Source: WGAB01 sp964406105
GTDB lineage: Bacteria; Hydrothermota; Hydrothermia; WGAB01
Assembly: GCA_964406105.1 (NCBI GenBank)
Contig: CAYOQK010000011.1
Coordinates: 19,163-83,162, forward strand
Length of the DNA: 64,000 nt
Direction: 5' to 3'
The position numbers and the translations under genes are program-made. The notes beneath the pieces were generated by a model. It was not told where the DNA came from, ran no database searches, and saw nothing but the letters and a program-made list of their open reading frames with translations. This document shows positions 24,830 to 33,859 of this stretch, one piece after another. How positions within the stretch are numbered: position 1 is the stretch's first letter; every line of letters starts with the position of its first letter.

Positions 24830-25824
24830 CCCAAATGCGGCAGGTGTTCCTCCTCGGGCCCCAACGCCTGGAGATCCGAGAGGTGCCGATTCCAACCCCC
24901 GGGCCTGGAGAACTCGTGCTCCGGGTGGAGGTGGCCCTCACCTGCGGCACCGACCTCAAGACCTACCGACGAGGCCATCACCCCAAGATTCCGGTGCCCG
25001 GTCCCTTCGGCCACGAATACACCGGACGGGTGGCCCGGATAGGTTCAGGAGTCCAAGGGTTCCGAGAAGGGGACGCTGTTATGGGAGTCAACACAGGCCC
25101 CTGCTTCGCCTGCACCTACTGCCACCGGGGCCTGTTCCAACACTGCGAAACCCTGTTTGACGATATGGTGATCGGCACCTATGCCGATTACGTGCGAATC
25201 CCTGCTCGGGTGGTGCGCACCAACCTGTTCCTTCGTCCACCAGAGATCCCCGAAACTGTGGCACCCCTCATAGAACCCCTGGCCTCAGCCCTACACGGTA
25301 TCCAGGTGCTGCGGCCCTGGCAGGAACGTGTGCTGGTGATCGGGTCCGGCCCCTTAGGGATCCTCCTGGCCTTTGCCTTGGAGGCAGAGGGCAACGAGGT
25401 GACCCTTCTGGGGCGGAACCCTCAACGCAATGCGATCGCTCGCCAGATCGGGCTGAAGCACGTAACGGATCGTCCACCCTCCACCCAAGACTTTGACGCC
25501 GTCGTGGAGGCCACAGGTACCCCTGAGGTGTGGCAACAGAGTTTGGAGTACCTGCGGAAGGGGGGCCGGGTGCTGCTGTTTGGAGGCCTTCCCAGCACGG
25601 CGCACGTGGCCTTCCCTGCCTATGCCTTGCATTACGAGGAAAAACACCTGCTGGGAGCGTTCCATTTCACCCCCCACGATGTGCGGCGGGCCTACGAGTT
25701 CCTCCGGCAACACGGTGAACGACTGCACCCCATGATCACCGGCGAGTACCCTTTGGAACAGATCCAAGAGGCCTTCCACCGCCTGGATCGGGGGGAGGGC
25801 CTCAAGTTCGCCATACGACCATGA
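24826..25824 (+). CDS. Zinc-dependent medium-chain dehydrogenase 1
   Basis: 332 residues, MDR superfamily. Catalytic zinc ligands Cys 40, His 63 and Glu 64 (CGTDLKTYRRGHH, GHEYTG); structural zinc Cys 93, 96, 99, 107; NAD-binding VIGSGPLGILLA. Related to sorbitol, threonine and galactitol-phosphate dehydrogenases, but substrate-specific residues cannot be read. Starts by ATGA overlap with the Lon-like gene and ends by ATGA overlap with a second, clearly divergent MDR gene. The two are not simple duplicates; perhaps successive oxidations or a heteromeric enzyme. Confidence 0.88.
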   Translation: MTQMRQVFLLGPQRLEIREVPIPTPGPGELVLRVEVALTCGTDLKTYRRGHHPKIPVPGPFGHEYTGRVARIGSGVQGFREGDAVMGVNTGPCFACTYCHRGLFQHCETLFDDMVIGTYADYVRIPARVVRTNLFLRPPEIPETVAPLIEPLASALHGIQVLRPWQERVLVIGSGPLGILLAFALEAEGNEVTLLGRNPQRNAIARQIGLKHVTDRPPSTQDFDAVVEATGTPEVWQQSLEYLRKGGRVLLFGGLPSTAHVAFPAYALHYEEKHLLGAFHFTPHDVRRAYEFLRQHGERLHPMITGEYPLEQIQEAFHRLDRGEGLKFAIRP

Positions 25825-26861
25825 TCCCAGAACGCATGAAAGCCCTTGTGTACTATGGCCCGGAGGACCTCCGGGTGGAGGAGGTGCCCGTACCCCGCAT
25901 CGGACCCCACGAGATCCTGGTTCGCGTACGGGCCTCTGGGGTGTGCAGCGGCGAGGCAATGGACTGGTACATGGCCCGGAAGGCTCCCCTGGTGCCGGGC
26001 CATGAACCCGCAGGCGAGGTGGTGGCCGTGGGACCAGAGGTAACTGGATTCCACGTGGGCGACCGCGTGTTTGCCCACCACCACGTGCCCTGCATGACCT
26101 GCGAAGCGTGCCAACGGGGCCGATTCGTCCAATGCCCTCAATGGCGGGAGAAAACCCTGGACCCAGGTGCGATGGCGGAGTACATGCGGGTGCACGCCCG
26201 GGCGGTCCAGTTGGACACCTTGAAGTTGCCCGATGACCTCAGCTACGAGGACGGAACCCTCATTGAACCCCTGGCCTGCTCGGTCAAGGCCGTGAAAACC
26301 GCCGGCATCGGTCCCCAAGACCGAGTGCTTGTGGTGGGCCTGGGGATCATGGGCATCCTCAACGCCCGAGTGGCGCAGGCTTACGGTGCCCGAGTGGTGG
26401 CGGCCACCGATCTCCACCCCTGGCGGCTCCAGAGGGCCCGAGATCTGGGCATTGACCCTGTGTTTCAAGCCACACCAGGCGCACCGTTGATGGATTGGGC
26501 TCGGGAGATCACCGAGGGCCACCTGTTTGATGTGGTCATCGTGGGGCCTGGCCTTGCCCGCGTCGTACAAACCTACAGCCACCTGGTGGCAGGAGGCGGC
26601 ACGCTGTTGCTCTTCACCCCCACGGCTCCCACAGATCCCGTAACCCTCAACTTCTACGAGCTCTATGTGCGCGAAGTACGGGTGGTACCCTCCTACTCTG
26701 CGGGCCCGTATGAGACCCGGGAAGCACTGGATCTGATCCGCCGGGGTGTGGTGCGCGCTCAGGAAGTGGTCACCCACCGTTTCCCTTTGAGCCAAGCACC
26801 AGAAGCCTATCGCTTGCTTAAACAGGCGGGCGAAAGCCTCAAGATCTTGGTTCTGCCATGA
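25821..26861 (+). CDS. Zinc-dependent medium-chain dehydrogenase 2
   Basis: 346 residues, MDR superfamily. Catalytic zinc ligands Cys 42, His 61, Glu 62; structural zinc Cys 91, 94, 97, 105; nucleotide site VVGLGIMGILNARVA. Its residue 42 is followed by Ser-Gly-Glu rather than Gly-Thr-Asp, so its active site differs from its partner upstream. ATGA overlaps on both sides show tight translational coupling with dehydrogenase 1 and the cupin. Sugar-alcohol, threonine or 2-deoxy-scyllo-inosamine-like substrates are all possible; none is supported by the sequence alone. Confidence 0.88.
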   Translation: MIPERMKALVYYGPEDLRVEEVPVPRIGPHEILVRVRASGVCSGEAMDWYMARKAPLVPGHEPAGEVVAVGPEVTGFHVGDRVFAHHHVPCMTCEACQRGRFVQCPQWREKTLDPGAMAEYMRVHARAVQLDTLKLPDDLSYEDGTLIEPLACSVKAVKTAGIGPQDRVLVVGLGIMGILNARVAQAYGARVVAATDLHPWRLQRARDLGIDPVFQATPGAPLMDWAREITEGHLFDVVIVGPGLARVVQTYSHLVAGGGTLLLFTPTAPTDPVTLNFYELYVREVRVVPSYSAGPYETREALDLIRRGVVRAQEVVTHRFPLSQAPEAYRLLKQAGESLKILVLP

Positions 26862-27337
26862 AACTCCGGCACGGCAAAGTAAAGCGATTCCAGAACTTCA
26901 CCTGGCAAGGGGTCAAAATCCAACCCTACAAAGAGGGAACGGGCAATTTCCGAGGAGTGGTACGCCAAGTGCTGGCCGGCAAAACGCCCGACGAAAAGGT
27001 CCGATTTGAACTGCGATACTTTGAACTGGCCCCTGGTGGATATACCAGCCTGGAGCGTCACGCCCACGAGCACGTGGTGATTGTCCTGCGGGGGGAAGGG
27101 TATGTGCTCATCGGCGAAGAGGTGGTGCGGGTTCATCCCTTTGACCTGGTGTACACCCGTCCCTTTGCCCTGCACCGGCTCATGAACGCCAGCACCACCG
27201 AGCCCTTCGGCTTCCTATGCACTGTGGACCGGGAGCGTGACCGGCCCCGGTATCCCTCCCCCGAGGAGATCCAGGATCTCCTGGCTCGCCATCCCCACCT
27301 GGCCTTTATCCTTACTCCAGAGAAACCATTGCCCTAA
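26858..27337 (+). CDS. Single-domain cupin protein
   Basis: 159 residues. Cupin motif 1 has metal ligands His 68, 70 and 72 in ERHAHEHVVIVLRGEG, and motif 2 is VHPFDLVYTRPFALHRLMN with His 106. Likely a metal-dependent isomerase, dioxygenase or sensor; the family is too broad for a specific call. It is coupled by ATGA to dehydrogenase 2, so it probably acts on the same metabolite. A 78-base gap follows without a clear terminator, then the glycosyltransferase gene. Confidence 0.8.
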   Translation: MKLRHGKVKRFQNFTWQGVKIQPYKEGTGNFRGVVRQVLAGKTPDEKVRFELRYFELAPGGYTSLERHAHEHVVIVLRGEGYVLIGEEVVRVHPFDLVYTRPFALHRLMNASTTEPFGFLCTVDRERDRPRYPSPEEIQDLLARHPHLAFILTPEKPLP

Positions 27338-27415
27338 CGGCCGGAACGCCCCATCCTCAAGGGCCGCACCCTTCCAGGGCGCTACCAATCCCCTGGCCTT
27401 TCCCATAACATTGTC

Positions 27416-28300
27416 ATGCGTATGGCGCCCCGGGTTTCGGTGATCTTTGTCAACTACCGTTCCCACGATTTGCTCCAGCGAGCGGTGGCTTCTCTTCGGA
27501 AAGCCCATCCCCCTGATCTGGTGGAAGTTTGGGTGGTGGATAACGGTTCACCACAACGGAAGCCCTTGAAATTCCCCGCTTCCTGGCAAGTGCATTGGCT
27601 CCCTCTCCGCCGCAACGTGGGTTACGGCCAAGCGGTAAACCTGGCAGCCCGTTTCGCCCGAGGAGAATACCTGGTGGCAGCCAACCCTGACCTGGAGTTC
27701 CGCAACCACGAAGTGCTCCAAATGGCCGAGTATCTGGACCGGCATCCCGAGGTGGGCGCTGTGGTTCCCCAGTACGTAAACCCCACCCCCCACGGTCTCA
27801 GGAAACAGCCCTCAGCCCGCCGCTTTCACCGAATCCCCTACCTGCTTTTCGGTAGAATCTCTCCCCTTTCCCGGCTGTGGCCCCACAACCGTTTTACCCG
27901 CGAGTTTATGGCCTTGGATACCCTGAAGGCCACACAACCCGTGGACATTGAAGTAGGGATTGGGGCCTTTCTGATGGTGCGACGACACCTGTTTGAGCGT
28001 TTGGGAGGCTTTGATCCCCGCTTCTTCCTGTTCTCCGAGGATTCAGACCTGTGCTACCGCATCTGGCAGGCGGGATTTCGGGTACAGTTGCTCCCCCAAG
28101 TGCAACTGCTTCATCACCACGGGGCTGTTCGCCGCCGGGCCCGCGCACGCCCCCGCTATTGGCGAATGAAGGCCGTGCTCCTGTTCCTGCTGAAACACGG
28201 ACACCTCTCCTGGCCCCTGCGAACCCTGCTCGCCCTGGGATTCGCCTGGAGCCTGGCCCTGTACCTTTTCCTGGAAGCCCTGGAGGTGGTGTTCCAGTGA
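27416..28300 (+). CDS. Family 2 glycosyltransferase
   Basis: 294 residues. GT2 fold features: VSVIFVNYRSHDLLQRAV at the N-terminus, WVVDNGS nucleotide-binding Asp, RNVGYGQAVNLAARFARGEYLVAANPDLEF (DxD-like PDLE), and GGFDPRFFLFSEDSDLCYRIW acceptor region, as in rhamnosyltransferases. A hydrophobic C-terminal segment (LLALGFAWSLALYLFLEALEVVF) suggests membrane anchoring. A weak CATAAC element lies 6 bases before the ATG at 27416, resembling the leaderless pattern; a second in-frame ATG is at 27422. GTGA overlap with the WbaP-like gene indicates a surface-polysaccharide function. Confidence 0.85.
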   Translation: MRMAPRVSVIFVNYRSHDLLQRAVASLRKAHPPDLVEVWVVDNGSPQRKPLKFPASWQVHWLPLRRNVGYGQAVNLAARFARGEYLVAANPDLEFRNHEVLQMAEYLDRHPEVGAVVPQYVNPTPHGLRKQPSARRFHRIPYLLFGRISPLSRLWPHNRFTREFMALDTLKATQPVDIEVGIGAFLMVRRHLFERLGGFDPRFFLFSEDSDLCYRIWQAGFRVQLLPQVQLLHHHGAVRRRARARPRYWRMKAVLLFLLKHGHLSWPLRTLLALGFAWSLALYLFLEALEVVFQ

Positions 28301-29718
28301 AATCGCCCCACAAAACCCTGGTGAACGTCGGCGCCCTGTTCCTGGCCGATATGACCGCCGTGTTCACAGCCGTGGTCCTGGGCCAACTCCTCCGAAAGTC
28401 CGTGCTGCCCCACCTGTTGCCCATCTCGGCCGAGGTGCTCCCCCTCTCATTGCTCCGACACTACTGGTTCCTGCTGCTCCTCTGGCCCCTGGTGTTCGCC
28501 TACGAAGGTCTGTACCGCCGGAAATACCCCACGGAGGAGGAAACCCTTCTGATATTCCGGGGATCTGTGATCGCCACCCTGCTCTCGGCCACCGCCCTGT
28601 TCTACGTTCGGGGAATCCTGGTTTCCCGACTCCTAATCCTGGAAGTGTTCGTGCTCACCGTGGTGCTCGTGCCCCTGTTCCGCACAGGGGTGAAACGGCT
28701 GCTCATCCGGTGGGGCACCTGGCAGGCCCGGGCCCTGGTGGTGGGTATGGACCGGTTCACGCACCGCTTGGTGCAGCATCTCCAACGGCACCCCGAACTG
28801 GGATACCGCGTCATCGGTGTGGTGTCGCCAGCCCCGGACCTGCCCTGCAGCCTCCCAAACCTTCCCTGTGTAGGCTCCTTGCAGGACTTGCCAAAGTTGC
28901 TCCAGAGGCAACGGCCTGAGGCCCTCATCGTATCGGGCTCTTTGGCCTCCCGCAGCGAAGTCCTGCAAATCCTGGAATCCCTGGCCCCCCACCTTCAGGA
29001 GGTGATCCTGGTTCCTGACCTTCGGGGGCTGAGGATCGCCAACATGGAGGTGGGGCAAATGGGCTCTGTGGCTGTCCTCCAACTACGACAGCCCCTTCTG
29101 ACCCGCCCGAACCTGCTCATCAAACGGGCCTTTGATCTGGTGGTGGCCAGCCTCACCCTGCTGCTGCTTTTGCCCCTTTTCGTGGCCATCGCCGCGGCCA
29201 TCAAACTCACCTCCCGGGGGCCGGTGTTCTACGTACAACCCCGGGTGGGCCTGGGTGGAAAGGTGTTTCCGTGCTACAAGTTCCGCACCATGTACCAGGA
29301 CTCGGAAGAGCGGCTCCAACGGCTCCTGGCCCAAGATCCTGAAGCCCGGCGGCAATGGGAAACCTACCGCAAACTGCCCAACGATCCCCGGGTTACACCG
29401 GTGGGGCGATTCCTTCGGCGGTACAGCCTGGACGAACTGCCTCAACTGTGGAACGTGCTCAAAGGCGACATGAGCCTGGTGGGCCCCCGACCCTATCTGG
29501 AATCCGAACTGCCCCACCTCTCCCACGACATCCGGGTGATCACCTCGGTGAAGCCAGGGATCACCGGACTTTGGCAGGTATCGGGCCGCAGCAACGTGCC
29601 CTTTGAGGAACGGTCGCTGCTGGACGAGTACTACGTGAGGAACTGGTCCCTGTGGCTGGACCTCATGATCCTGGTGAAAACCCTTTGGGTGATTTTGAAG
29701 GGCGAGGGGGCTTATTAG
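28297..29718 (+). CDS. Polyprenyl-phosphate sugar phosphotransferase (WbaP/exopolysaccharide type)
   Basis: 473 residues. Four to five hydrophobic N-terminal segments, a central CoA-binding-like domain (ALVVGMDRFTHRLVQHL), one further membrane stretch (VVASLTLLLLLPLFVAIAAAI) and the catalytic bacterial sugar transferase domain with CYKFRTMY, RFLRRYSLDELPQLWNVLKG and MSLVGPRPY. It starts surface-polymer repeat units by loading a sugar phosphate on undecaprenyl phosphate. GTG at 28297 overlaps the previous stop; length is normal for full WbaP. Confidence 0.92.
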   Translation: MKSPHKTLVNVGALFLADMTAVFTAVVLGQLLRKSVLPHLLPISAEVLPLSLLRHYWFLLLLWPLVFAYEGLYRRKYPTEEETLLIFRGSVIATLLSATALFYVRGILVSRLLILEVFVLTVVLVPLFRTGVKRLLIRWGTWQARALVVGMDRFTHRLVQHLQRHPELGYRVIGVVSPAPDLPCSLPNLPCVGSLQDLPKLLQRQRPEALIVSGSLASRSEVLQILESLAPHLQEVILVPDLRGLRIANMEVGQMGSVAVLQLRQPLLTRPNLLIKRAFDLVVASLTLLLLLPLFVAIAAAIKLTSRGPVFYVQPRVGLGGKVFPCYKFRTMYQDSEERLQRLLAQDPEARRQWETYRKLPNDPRVTPVGRFLRRYSLDELPQLWNVLKGDMSLVGPRPYLESELPHLSHDIRVITSVKPGITGLWQVSGRSNVPFEERSLLDEYYVRNWSLWLDLMILVKTLWVILKGEGAY

Positions 29719-29762
29719 GCCCTTAAAATTAGGAATCCAAACTCCAAACAAGGAGAGGCGTG

Positions 29763-30878
29763 ATGATCGTTGGCGTTCCCAAGGAGATCAAAACAGAGGA
29801 GTACCGCGTGGCCATCACCCCCTCCGGGGTCCACAGCCTTATAGACCACGGGCACCAGGTGATCATTGAAAAGGGGGCTGGCCTGGGGAGTGGCATCACC
29901 GACGACATGTATCGTCAGGAAGGGGCCGAGATCGTGGACACCCACGAGGAGGTGTTCCAGCGGGCCGACATGATCCTCAAGGTGAAGGAACCCCTGCCCG
30001 CAGAATACGAGTTGCTGAGGGAGGGGCAGGTGGTGTTCACCTATTTCCACTTTGCGGCTTCCCGTGAACTCACCGAGGCCATGCTCCGCCAGAAGATCGT
30101 TGCGGTGGCTTACGAAACCGTGGAGCAGGCCGACGGCTCGCTGCCCCTCCTGATCCCTATGAGCGAAGTGGCGGGCCGGATGGCCCCTCAGGAGGGGGCC
30201 AAGTACATTGAACGGCCCCAGGGCGGCTTGGGAATCCTGTTGGGTGGTGTTCCCGGTGTTCCCCCGGCCAAAGTGCTCATCATCGGCGGTGGCACCGTGG
30301 GCACCAATGCGGCAAAGATCGCCTTGGGCATGGGCGCCGACGTGACCATCATGGACATCAACCCCGCCCGTCTGCGGTACCTGTCCGAGATCTTCCCATC
30401 CATCAAGACCATGATGTCTACCCCCTACAACGTACGGGAATGTGTGAAACAGGCCGACATGGTGATCCTGGCGGTGCTGATCCATGGAGCCCGGGCACCG
30501 AAACTCATCACCCGCGAGATGCTGAAGGAGATGAAGGAAGGCGCCATTATTGTGGACGTGGCCATTGACCAGGGCGGCAGCGCTGAAACCTCTCGGCCCA
30601 CCACCCATCGGGAACCGGTGTACACCGTGGATGGCGTGGTGCACTACTGCGTGGCCAACATGCCTGGCGCCGTACCCCGCACCTCTACCTTTGCCCTCAC
30701 CAATGTGACCCTGCCCTATGCGTTGGAACTGGCCGATAAGGGATGGGAACGTGCCGTACGGGAAAACCCGGAACTGGCCAAGGGCGTAAACATGGCCTAC
30801 GGCTACCTTACCTATCAGGCTGTAGCCGAGGCCTTTGACTTGGAGTACACTCCCTTAGAGCAAGTGCTTCAGGGGTAA
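29763..30878 (+). CDS. ald: Alanine dehydrogenase
   Basis: 371 residues. Interconverts L-alanine and pyruvate plus ammonia with NAD. Conserved MIVGVPKEIKTEEYRVAITP start, KVKEPLP, the catalytic FHFAAS with His, VLIIGGGTVGTNAAK nucleotide motif, and DVAIDQGG near the active site. AAGGAG is 7 bases before the ATG at 29763; the GTG at 29760 is too close. TAAAAT at 29724-29729 may be its -10. Followed by two hairpins separating it from the convergent hydrogenase operon. In an anaerobe it may serve amino acid use or NADH re-oxidation with alanine as product. Confidence 0.95.
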   Translation: MIVGVPKEIKTEEYRVAITPSGVHSLIDHGHQVIIEKGAGLGSGITDDMYRQEGAEIVDTHEEVFQRADMILKVKEPLPAEYELLREGQVVFTYFHFAASRELTEAMLRQKIVAVAYETVEQADGSLPLLIPMSEVAGRMAPQEGAKYIERPQGGLGILLGGVPGVPPAKVLIIGGGTVGTNAAKIALGMGADVTIMDINPARLRYLSEIFPSIKTMMSTPYNVRECVKQADMVILAVLIHGARAPKLITREMLKEMKEGAIIVDVAIDQGGSAETSRPTTHREPVYTVDGVVHYCVANMPGAVPRTSTFALTNVTLPYALELADKGWERAVRENPELAKGVNMAYGYLTYQAVAEAFDLEYTPLEQVLQG

Positions 30879-30896
30879 CGGCGAGTTCCGCCGTTT
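30877..30896 (+). terminator. Weak intrinsic terminator of ald
   Basis: Stem AACGGCG (30877-30883) and CGCCGTT (30889-30895) with a 5-base loop, beginning in the stop codon. The T-run is only three bases long, so it is weak. Confidence 0.4.
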
Positions 30897-30922
30897 CACC
30901 TACCCAGGGCCTCCGAAATCAC

Positions 30923-30972
30923 CGTCGTAGGGGAAAAGCCTCCACCTCCGGTGGATCTTTCTCCCTACGACG
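30923..30972. terminator. Long nested hairpin between convergent genes
   Basis: Outer arms CGTCGTAGGG (30923-30932) and CCCTACGACG (30963-30972) are perfect 10-bp complements. Inside is a second perfect hairpin, TCCACC (30941-30946) and GGTGGA (30950-30955). The mvhA stop codon (30965-30967) lies in the outer arm. Being symmetric it can act on both strands as terminator or 3'-end stabiliser; no long T-run. Confidence 0.55.
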
Positions 30973-32428
30973 AAACCAGGCGGTGGAGCAGGCGGCCCTG
31001 GAGGTTCCGGATCTCAATCTCCAAGGGGATGCCTCCTGGCAGGCTGTGGGTGGCGCAGGCGTGGCACGGGTCGTAGGCCCGGAACGCCATTTCCACCAGG
31101 TTCAAGAGCCCCTCGTCCACCTTCCCGTTGTCTAATCGCACCAAATCGCGGGCGGCCTTATCCACACTCAGGGCGATGCGGGCCGCGTTGTTCTGGGTGG
31201 CCACGATGAGGTTGGCCTCTTGGATGATCCCCCGCTCATCGGTCTTATAGTGGTGGATGAGGGTACCGCGGGGCGCTTCAATCACACCGAAGCCCTCCTG
31301 AGGCGTGGCCTCGGGCAGGTTCCGGATCTCTGGTGAGGTGATCAGCGGGTCGTTGGCCAACTGCTGGATCCTCTCTGCAGCCTGCACCATCTCAATCACC
31401 CGGGCCCAGTGGTTCGCCAGGGTCTGATGGGCCGGTTTGCCCCCCAGAACCTCGTAGAACTGCTCGTAGAACTCCTGGGCCTTCGGGGTTTTCATGCCCT
31501 CGGCTGCGTTGAGCCGAGCCAGCGGCGCCACCGCATACACACCGGAATCCGGGCCGTCCACAAAGCCCTTCCAACCAACCCTCTTGAGGAACGGGAACTT
31601 CACATAGGTCCAGGGTTCTACATGCTCAGCAATGTGGTTCAGGTACTCCCGCACCGGGAACTTGACGAACTCCTTGCCTTGGGGATCCACCACACGGATC
31701 TGGCCGTCGTAGAAGTCCACGCGCTGGTTCTCGTCCACAAGGCCCATGTAGTAGGTGCGATGGGTGTAGGTTTCGGACATGATGAGGTCCACGTACTCGC
31801 TGTTGCCCAGCACCAGATCCTGGAAAACCTTGTGGGTGAACAGGGCGAAATCCACGGCATCGTCGGCGATTTTCCGGATCTCTTCAGCCTCCTCGCGGGA
31901 AAGGCCTCGCGACACTCCTCCAGGCAAGCCACACACCGGGTGAATGGTTTTGCCCCCTAAGAGCTGCTCAATCCAGCGGAGTCGCTTGCGGGTTTCAATC
32001 ACCCGTTTGCCCACTTCCAGGCCCACCTTTTGGATCACGCCCAGCACGTTGCGTTGGGCCTTTGGGGCCTTGGGCCCGACGATGAAATCGGGCCCACCCA
32101 AGATGTACACGTGGAGCGCGTGGTCCTCCAGCATGAACACGTTGTACACGAGTTCCCGAAGTTTGCGGGCAGGCTCTGGAGGTTCCACTTTCCAGAGGTC
32201 ATCCAAGGCCTTTGCCGAGGCAAAGTGGTGGGCCCAGGGGCAAACGCCGCAGATCCGAGCGGTGATCTGGGGCATTTCCTCAGCAGGACGGCCCCGGGCG
32301 AAGATCTCAAACCCCCGCAGCTCCGGCACCACAAAGTAGGCCTTTTCCACCTGGCCGTGATCGTTGACGAAGATCTCTATCTTTCCATGGCCTTCCAAGC
32401 GGGTGATGGGATCAATGGTGATCTTCAT
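30965..32428 (-). CDS. mvhA: F420-non-reducing-type NiFe hydrogenase large subunit (MvhA-like)
   Basis: 487 residues, group 3c-like catalytic subunit binding the NiFe(CN)2CO site. N-terminal ligand motif RICGVCPWAHH and C-terminal motif DPCHACATH are both complete. About 28 residues follow the last His, the extension normally removed by a maturation endopeptidase after cofactor insertion, so the enzyme is a real nickel hydrogenase rather than a degenerate relative. No maturation genes (hyp, protease) are in the window. GGGAGG precedes the ATG, which overlaps the mvhG stop as ATGA. Last gene of hdrCBA-mvhDGA. Confidence 0.93.
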   Translation of the reverse strand: MKITIDPITRLEGHGKIEIFVNDHGQVEKAYFVVPELRGFEIFARGRPAEEMPQITARICGVCPWAHHFASAKALDDLWKVEPPEPARKLRELVYNVFMLEDHALHVYILGGPDFIVGPKAPKAQRNVLGVIQKVGLEVGKRVIETRKRLRWIEQLLGGKTIHPVCGLPGGVSRGLSREEAEEIRKIADDAVDFALFTHKVFQDLVLGNSEYVDLIMSETYTHRTYYMGLVDENQRVDFYDGQIRVVDPQGKEFVKFPVREYLNHIAEHVEPWTYVKFPFLKRVGWKGFVDGPDSGVYAVAPLARLNAAEGMKTPKAQEFYEQFYEVLGGKPAHQTLANHWARVIEMVQAAERIQQLANDPLITSPEIRNLPEATPQEGFGVIEAPRGTLIHHYKTDERGIIQEANLIVATQNNAARIALSVDKAARDLVRLDNGKVDEGLLNLVEMAFRAYDPCHACATHSLPGGIPLEIEIRNLQGRLLHRLVSS

Positions 32429-33405
32429 GACGATTTCCCTCCCATGTTCTTTCGCCGAATCAGCGATGCTGGCAGGGAGTACTTGTAGAAGGTACCCACG
32501 GGGTCGGGGATCTTCTCCAGTATCCGGTCCAGATCGTCCTCTTCGGTGTAATCCAGGATTGAGGCCAGTGCTCCCAAGCCCTTCGCCCCGAAGTCCTGGA
32601 TGTGATCCATGGGACCGAAACACCCTGTACAAGGCATATGGGCGTTGATGCAAAGGGCCCCACACCCCCCTCGGGTCACGGGACCCAAGCAAAGGAGCCC
32701 TTGGGCCAGCAAACACTCGTCGGGCTTGGGGACCACCTCGTGGGGGCGTTTCACGTCCTTGATAAGGAGCTTCTCGGGTTTGGTTTCGTTCAGGGGGCAC
32801 TCGTGGCACAGGGCACGATCGCCTGCCAGCACACTGCCCTTTGGAGGCAGGTTCCCCTGTAGGAGTTTCATCACCGCGTCTTTCACGATGTGGGGTGGTG
32901 GGGGACAACCGGGGATGTAGTAGTCCACCTCAATGACCTGGTCCAGGGCCCGGGCGGTGTCCCAGAACTCGGGCAGCTCAAAGGCGTGGCCGTTGGCTTT
33001 GAAATCAGGGGTAGGAACTGCGCCAGAGGGATTATGTACCGTGGGACCTTCGTGGTAGTACCATTGGAAAATCTCTTGGCGGTTGGACAGATTGGCGAGG
33101 CCGGGGATCCCACCCAGGTGGGCACAACTCCCAAAGGCAAACACAAGCTGGGACTTTTTCCGGAGGAGTTTCACCCATTCCTCGTGTTCCGAGAGACGAA
33201 CGGTGCCATTGATGAAGGAGGCCACAATGGCGCCATCGGGCAGGGCTTCCACGTCTTTCTTCTTAAAGTCCATGGCCACTGGCCAGAGCACGATGTCCAC
33301 AGCCTCGGCCACGGTCAGCAGGTCTTCGGCCAGGTCCACCACGGCCTCTTCGCAGCCGCCGCAGGACCCGCACCAGTAAAAGGCCACCTTAGGTTTCTCA
33401 GCCAT
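32425..33405 (-). CDS. mvhG: NiFe hydrogenase small subunit (MvhG-like)
   Basis: 326 residues, iron-sulfur electron-transfer subunit pairing with MvhA. Proximal-cluster ligands in YWCGSCGGCEEAV and later IPGCPPPP, plus further Cys-rich motifs CHECPLN, LLCLGPVTRGGCGALC and HMPCTGCFGPMDH for the medial and distal clusters. It lacks a Tat signal, so the complex is cytoplasmic. I chose ATG 33405, 8 bases after GGAGG; GTG 33414 upstream is less well placed. Overlaps mvhD by 8 bases. Confidence 0.93.
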   Translation of the reverse strand: MAEKPKVAFYWCGSCGGCEEAVVDLAEDLLTVAEAVDIVLWPVAMDFKKKDVEALPDGAIVASFINGTVRLSEHEEWVKLLRKKSQLVFAFGSCAHLGGIPGLANLSNRQEIFQWYYHEGPTVHNPSGAVPTPDFKANGHAFELPEFWDTARALDQVIEVDYYIPGCPPPPHIVKDAVMKLLQGNLPPKGSVLAGDRALCHECPLNETKPEKLLIKDVKRPHEVVPKPDECLLAQGLLCLGPVTRGGCGALCINAHMPCTGCFGPMDHIQDFGAKGLGALASILDYTEEDDLDRILEKIPDPVGTFYKYSLPASLIRRKNMGGKSS

Positions 33406-33859
33406 GGTGTCCACCTCCGGCCGTGCCCACGGCCTCTGGGGCCTGGGGAGTTTCCTGGATCCGGAGTGGCCCCAGGCGGCGCAGGGTTTCGGTCATCTCA
33501 TCAATCACCTGCTTCACCTTTTCGCCCTCGGAGGCGGAGATCCACTCCAAGCGCACGCGTTCCCGCTCAATCCCCAGTTGGTCCAGGAGTTTTTGGAGCA
33601 ACTTGAACCGCCGCAGGGCTTTGTAGTTTCCCTCCTGGTAATGGCAATCGCCGGGATGGCACCCAGCGATCAGCACTCCATCGGCACCGTGTTTAAAGGC
33701 CCAGAACACCATTTGGGGATCAAACCGGCCGGAGCACATCACCCGGACAATGCGCACGTTGGGGGCGTACTTCATCCGGGAGATGCCGGCCAGGTCCGCG
33801 GCGGTGTAGGCGCACCAATTGCAGAAGATGCCCACGATCTTGGGCTCATAGGCGCTCAT
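33398..33859 (-). CDS. mvhD: Hydrogenase iron-sulfur subunit D (MvhD-like)
   Basis: 153 residues. Small 2Fe-2S subunit that connects the hydrogenase to HdrA. The five conserved Cys are in IFCNWCAYTAADLAG, RVMCSGRFDP and IAGCHPGDCHYQEGN. Unlike some sulfate reducers, it is not fused to HdrA. ATGA overlap with hdrA. Its presence between hdrA and mvhG is what identifies the locus as the Hdr-Mvh electron-bifurcating complex rather than separate Hdr and hydrogenase enzymes. Confidence 0.93.
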   Translation of the reverse strand: MSAYEPKIVGIFCNWCAYTAADLAGISRMKYAPNVRIVRVMCSGRFDPQMVFWAFKHGADGVLIAGCHPGDCHYQEGNYKALRRFKLLQKLLDQLGIERERVRLEWISASEGEKVKQVIDEMTETLRRLGPLRIQETPQAPEAVGTAGGGHHG

